Source: a virus. From it: a DNA stretch of 20,391 nt. Each line of letters starts with the position of its first letter. Position 1 is the first letter of the stretch. Location of the stretch: positions 1 through 20,391 of the IMG/VR virus record IMGVR_UViG_3300021594_000354. One strand, 5' to 3'. This document shows positions 19,033 through 20,391 of this stretch, one piece after another. A program made the position numbers and the translations under genes. The notes beneath the pieces were generated by a model, which did no database searches, had not been told where the DNA came from, and was given only the letters and a program-made list of their open reading frames with translations.

Positions 19033-19236
19033 TTAGAAGGTTTGGGGAATTTTCTTTCCTTTAATTCTCATAATCATTTCAAGGTAACAACGTTTGTATC
19101 TACTAAAGATACTTCCGTGAATACCCTCAAAATGGTCGTTCCAACGGAATGTCCAAAGGAAACGACAAAGAACAACGGGAATAAAATACAAAATGAAAAT
19201 AAGGGACTGAACGAGGAAGAAAAAAATGTGTTTCAT
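19033..19236 (-). CDS. Small membrane protein with basic tail
   Basis: 67 residues from ATG at 19234-19236. Residues ~4-28 are strongly hydrophobic (I-F-F-F-L-V-Q-S-L-I-F-I-L-Y-F-I-P-V-V-L), then R-F-L-W-T-F-R-W and a basic tail with R-Y-K-R-C-Y and R-I-K-G-K-K. One membrane span with a cytoplasmic tail is likely. The tail recalls the tiny protein at 1722-1865. Monocistronic, class II promoter, own terminator. Function not recognised. Confidence 0.75.
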   Translation of the reverse strand: MKHIFFFLVQSLIFILYFIPVVLCRFLWTFRWNDHFEGIHGSIFSRYKRCYLEMIMRIKGKKIPQTF

Positions 19237-19255
19237 GTGTTTTAATTTTAGAATA

Positions 19256-19300
19256 CAAATATAAGGAATGAAACGTTATAGTGGTGTTAAAGAGTGTTAA
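19256..19300 (-). promoter_or_regulatory. Class II promoter
   Basis: -7 TATATTTG (19256-19263); GTTAT at 19275, GTTAA at 19286 and 19296. Confidence 0.8.
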
Positions 19301-19365
19301 AGTTTTCCTAACAAATTTTTGGATATGATGTACGGGACTTTGGTGATCCGGGGTTCAGGTGAAAA

Positions 19366-19421
19366 TGATCTGGCAAATGAGTTGGACGAAGATGATGTTC
19401 TTGGGAGAAGTTGCCAAACAA
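19366..19421. repeat. Inverted repeat, copy 15 (left arm degenerate)
   Basis: TGATCTGGCAA (19366-19376) / TTGCCAAACAA (19411-19421), loop 34 bases. The gap 19237-19600 also holds the promoter, the collagen-like stretch below and a terminator; no gene is visible. Confidence 0.8.
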
Positions 19422-19431
19422 GATTCAACAT

Positions 19432-19491
19432 CCGGAGAACCTGATGTCCCACTCGTACCCGAAGTACCACTTGTCCCCGAAGTACCCGAAG
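19432..19491 (-). other. Orphan collagen-like coding fragment
   Basis: On the minus strand this reads (Gly-Thr-Ser)5-Gly-Ser-Pro-Asp with synonymous codons (ACT TCG, ACA AGT, ACG AGT, ACA TCA), so it looks like real coding sequence. It has no start and no ribosome-binding context and lies between terminator and promoter. Its first part is identical to 13375-13411. Confidence 0.7.
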
Positions 19492-19549
19492 GGATTTGCC
19501 AGTAAACATTTTGAGATGGACGAAATTTTTTTTGTTAAAGCTTAGACAA

Positions 19550-19579
19550 AAAAAAACGTAACCTTACGGGGTTACGTTT
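19550..19579 (-). terminator. Terminator of the gene at 19601-20131
   Basis: AACGTAACC / GGTTACGTT stem, TTACGG loop, nine U on the minus strand. Confidence 0.95.
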
Positions 19580-19600
19580 TAACACTTAATTAACTAACTC

Positions 19601-20131
19601 TTACTCTACAATGTACTTCACTCCTTCAAGGGTAAAGGACTTGATATTTTCAATCTTCGGTGTAATGACCTTTACTTTCCTTTCTTGTGGTTGTTTCTTA
19701 CTCTCACTAACTTTTACAAGGTAACTTTCAAAAAGTTGTTTATCAATCGGGTTACCTTCAAAGGTGTACTCCACTTGTGGTTTAACTTCATCAAACAATT
19801 CAAGGAAAAGATAATAGGTTTGTTCGGTCTTGGTATCAATACATACCGAATTTTTAACTCTTTTCTTTCCTTTCATATCCTCTACCTCAAAGGTGTTTTC
19901 TTCTTCACTGATACCCTCTTTTTCCCCCTCTTTGATTACTCTTTTAAGATAGTCGGAATTGATAAGGTAGTTCCTTGAAGAATGTTTGTGAACAAGGTTG
20001 TAATAGGGATTACCCGTTTTGTTCATACGAACAAGGGTATCGGTTACTACATTGATAAAGGACTTTTTTTCGTAGTTACCCAAAAGGTTTACTACTTCGG
20101 ACTGACTGATAACCTTTGTTTCTTTTGTCAT
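19601..20131 (-). CDS. Unknown phage-type protein
   Basis: 176 residues from ATG at 20129-20131. N-terminal T-K-E-T-K-V-I-S-Q-S-E-V-V-N-L-L-G-N-Y, then V-R-M-N-K-T-G-N-P-Y-Y-N-L-V (34-47), which reads like a small DNA- or ligand-binding repeat. A central basic patch M-K-G-K-K-R-V-K-N is followed by V-C-I-D-T-K-T-E-Q-T-Y-Y-L-F. The C-terminus ends F-T-L-E-G-V-K-Y-I-V-E. Soluble. I do not recognise the family. Class II promoter with four boxes; own terminator. Confidence 0.75.
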   Translation of the reverse strand: MTKETKVISQSEVVNLLGNYEKKSFINVVTDTLVRMNKTGNPYYNLVHKHSSRNYLINSDYLKRVIKEGEKEGISEEENTFEVEDMKGKKRVKNSVCIDTKTEQTYYLFLELFDEVKPQVEYTFEGNPIDKQLFESYLVKVSESKKQPQERKVKVITPKIENIKSFTLEGVKYIVE

Positions 20132-20150
20132 AGTGTTTTAATTTAGAATA

Positions 20151-20206
20151 CAAATATAAAGGGTATATTGTTAATGTGGTGTTAAGGGTTGTTAAAAAAT
20201 TGTGAA
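20151..20206 (-). promoter_or_regulatory. Class II promoter, four phased boxes
   Basis: -7 TATATTTG (20151-20158); GTTAA at 20170, 20181 and 20191 and GTGAA at 20202 (spacing 11, 10, 11). Confidence 0.85.
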
Positions 20207-20237
20207 AGGTTTTCGGGATCCAGGTCCATCTAACAAA

Positions 20238-20248
20238 TTGTTTGGCAA
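20238..20248. repeat. Single left arm at the right edge
   Basis: TTGTTTGGCAA; its partner is replaced by the C-rich tract or lies outside the window. Confidence 0.7.
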
Positions 20249-20358
20249 TCCCCCCCTAACTCGTTGATACCCACCCCCTTACCATAGGGTACCCCCTCCC
20301 CCCTCCCGTATCCCCCCTTAATATAGTGTTTTAGGGGGGGTCTAAAAGGGGGGTCAAT
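20249..20358. other. C/G-rich tract with G-quadruplex potential
   Basis: Runs of three to seven C on the plus strand up to 20317, then runs of seven and six G. On the minus strand four G-runs with one- to four-base loops occur at about 20289-20318. The stretch CCCCCCTTAA / TTTTAGGGGGG (about 20312-20338) can also form a hairpin. No gene is visible. Confidence 0.7.
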
Positions 20359-20371
20359 GCCACGTCTGAAA

Positions 20372-20385
20372 TTTTTCCGGAAAAA
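20372..20385. repeat. 14-bp perfect palindrome
   Basis: TTTTTCCGGAAAAA, six bases from the end of the window. Confidence 0.8.
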
Positions 20386-20391
20386 ATCTGA

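Noticed and set aside
183-20248. Inverted repeats as integron attC sites
   Set aside because: attC sites have the order RYYYAAC ... GTTRRRY. Here the order is GTTTGGC ... GCCAAAC, the third base does not fit, cassettes carry their own promoters, and no integron integrase is present.
183-20248. Inverted repeats as a CRISPR array
   Set aside because: The repeats are not tandem; they lie about 0.5-3 kb apart with genes between, and no cas gene is visible.
183-20248. Inverted repeats as additional terminators
   Set aside because: No U-run follows either arm on any strand, and each gap already has a clear terminator on the other side.
1-20391. tRNA genes
   Set aside because: I saw no cloverleaf with a CCA-type end or T-loop GTTCRA pattern in the gaps on either strand; a tRNAscan-SE or ARAGORN run would be decisive.

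Overview
The window is AT-rich and every gene I can support lies on the minus strand, so transcription runs from high to low coordinates. It looks like an accessory or early region of a large bacteriophage (less likely a plasmid or prophage) that infects a member of the Bacteroidota, probably a flavobacterium. The host call rests on the promoters: about 20 sites match the Bacteroidota pattern (-33 TTTG, about 20 bases, -7 TAnnTTTG), mostly as TTTG-N20-TATATTTG. The phage call rests on small genes of phage-type families: DUF932, a ParB-like DGQHR protein, a Gp88-like protein, the MGTRNLT family, DUF1737, DUF6915 and DUF6891 types, and a mini zinc ribbon. No virion, replication or packaging gene is present. 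Family names come from memory of motifs, not from a search.

Layout. From 290 to about 6230 genes are packed in operons: a 0.97-kb unknown gene, a small AP2/Arm-like protein, a tiny hydrophobic protein, a 66-residue unknown, then F-E (2158-2981), J-I-H-G (3018-4403), the Gp88-like gene (4479-5237) and M-L (5288-6232). From 6240 to the right edge the DNA becomes a run of cassettes of one to four genes. Each is built, in the direction of transcription, as promoter, gene(s), hairpin plus U-run terminator, and then, before the next promoter, an inverted repeat TTGTYTGGCAA ... TTGCCARACAA with a loop of mostly 31-36 bases. I count 15 paired copies and 10 single arms. Operons include U-T-S-R (8888-10958), X-W (12410-13200), Z-Y-zinc ribbon (13431-14085), a 38-residue membrane peptide translationally coupled to a caspase-fold-like protein (15658-16313), and a 31-residue membrane peptide followed by a FlbD-like gene (18216-18776).

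What stands out. (1) The inverted-repeat family lies between terminator and promoter, so it probably acts as DNA. (2) Intergenic DNA is mosaic: blocks of 58, 41, 34 and 23 bp recur, and pieces encode collagen-like Gly-Thr-Ser repeats with varied synonymous codons outside any gene. (3) Promoters fall into two classes on one lattice of GTTAA boxes spaced about 11 bp; class II lacks the -33 TTTG. (4) The 9-mer GTCATACGA occurs 12 times, always in the same orientation. (5) A caspase-like His/Cys protein is coupled to a membrane micropeptide. (6) A G-quadruplex-prone C/G tract lies at the right edge. Five genes missed by simple length cut-offs (31-47 residues) were found by reading the minus strand by eye.
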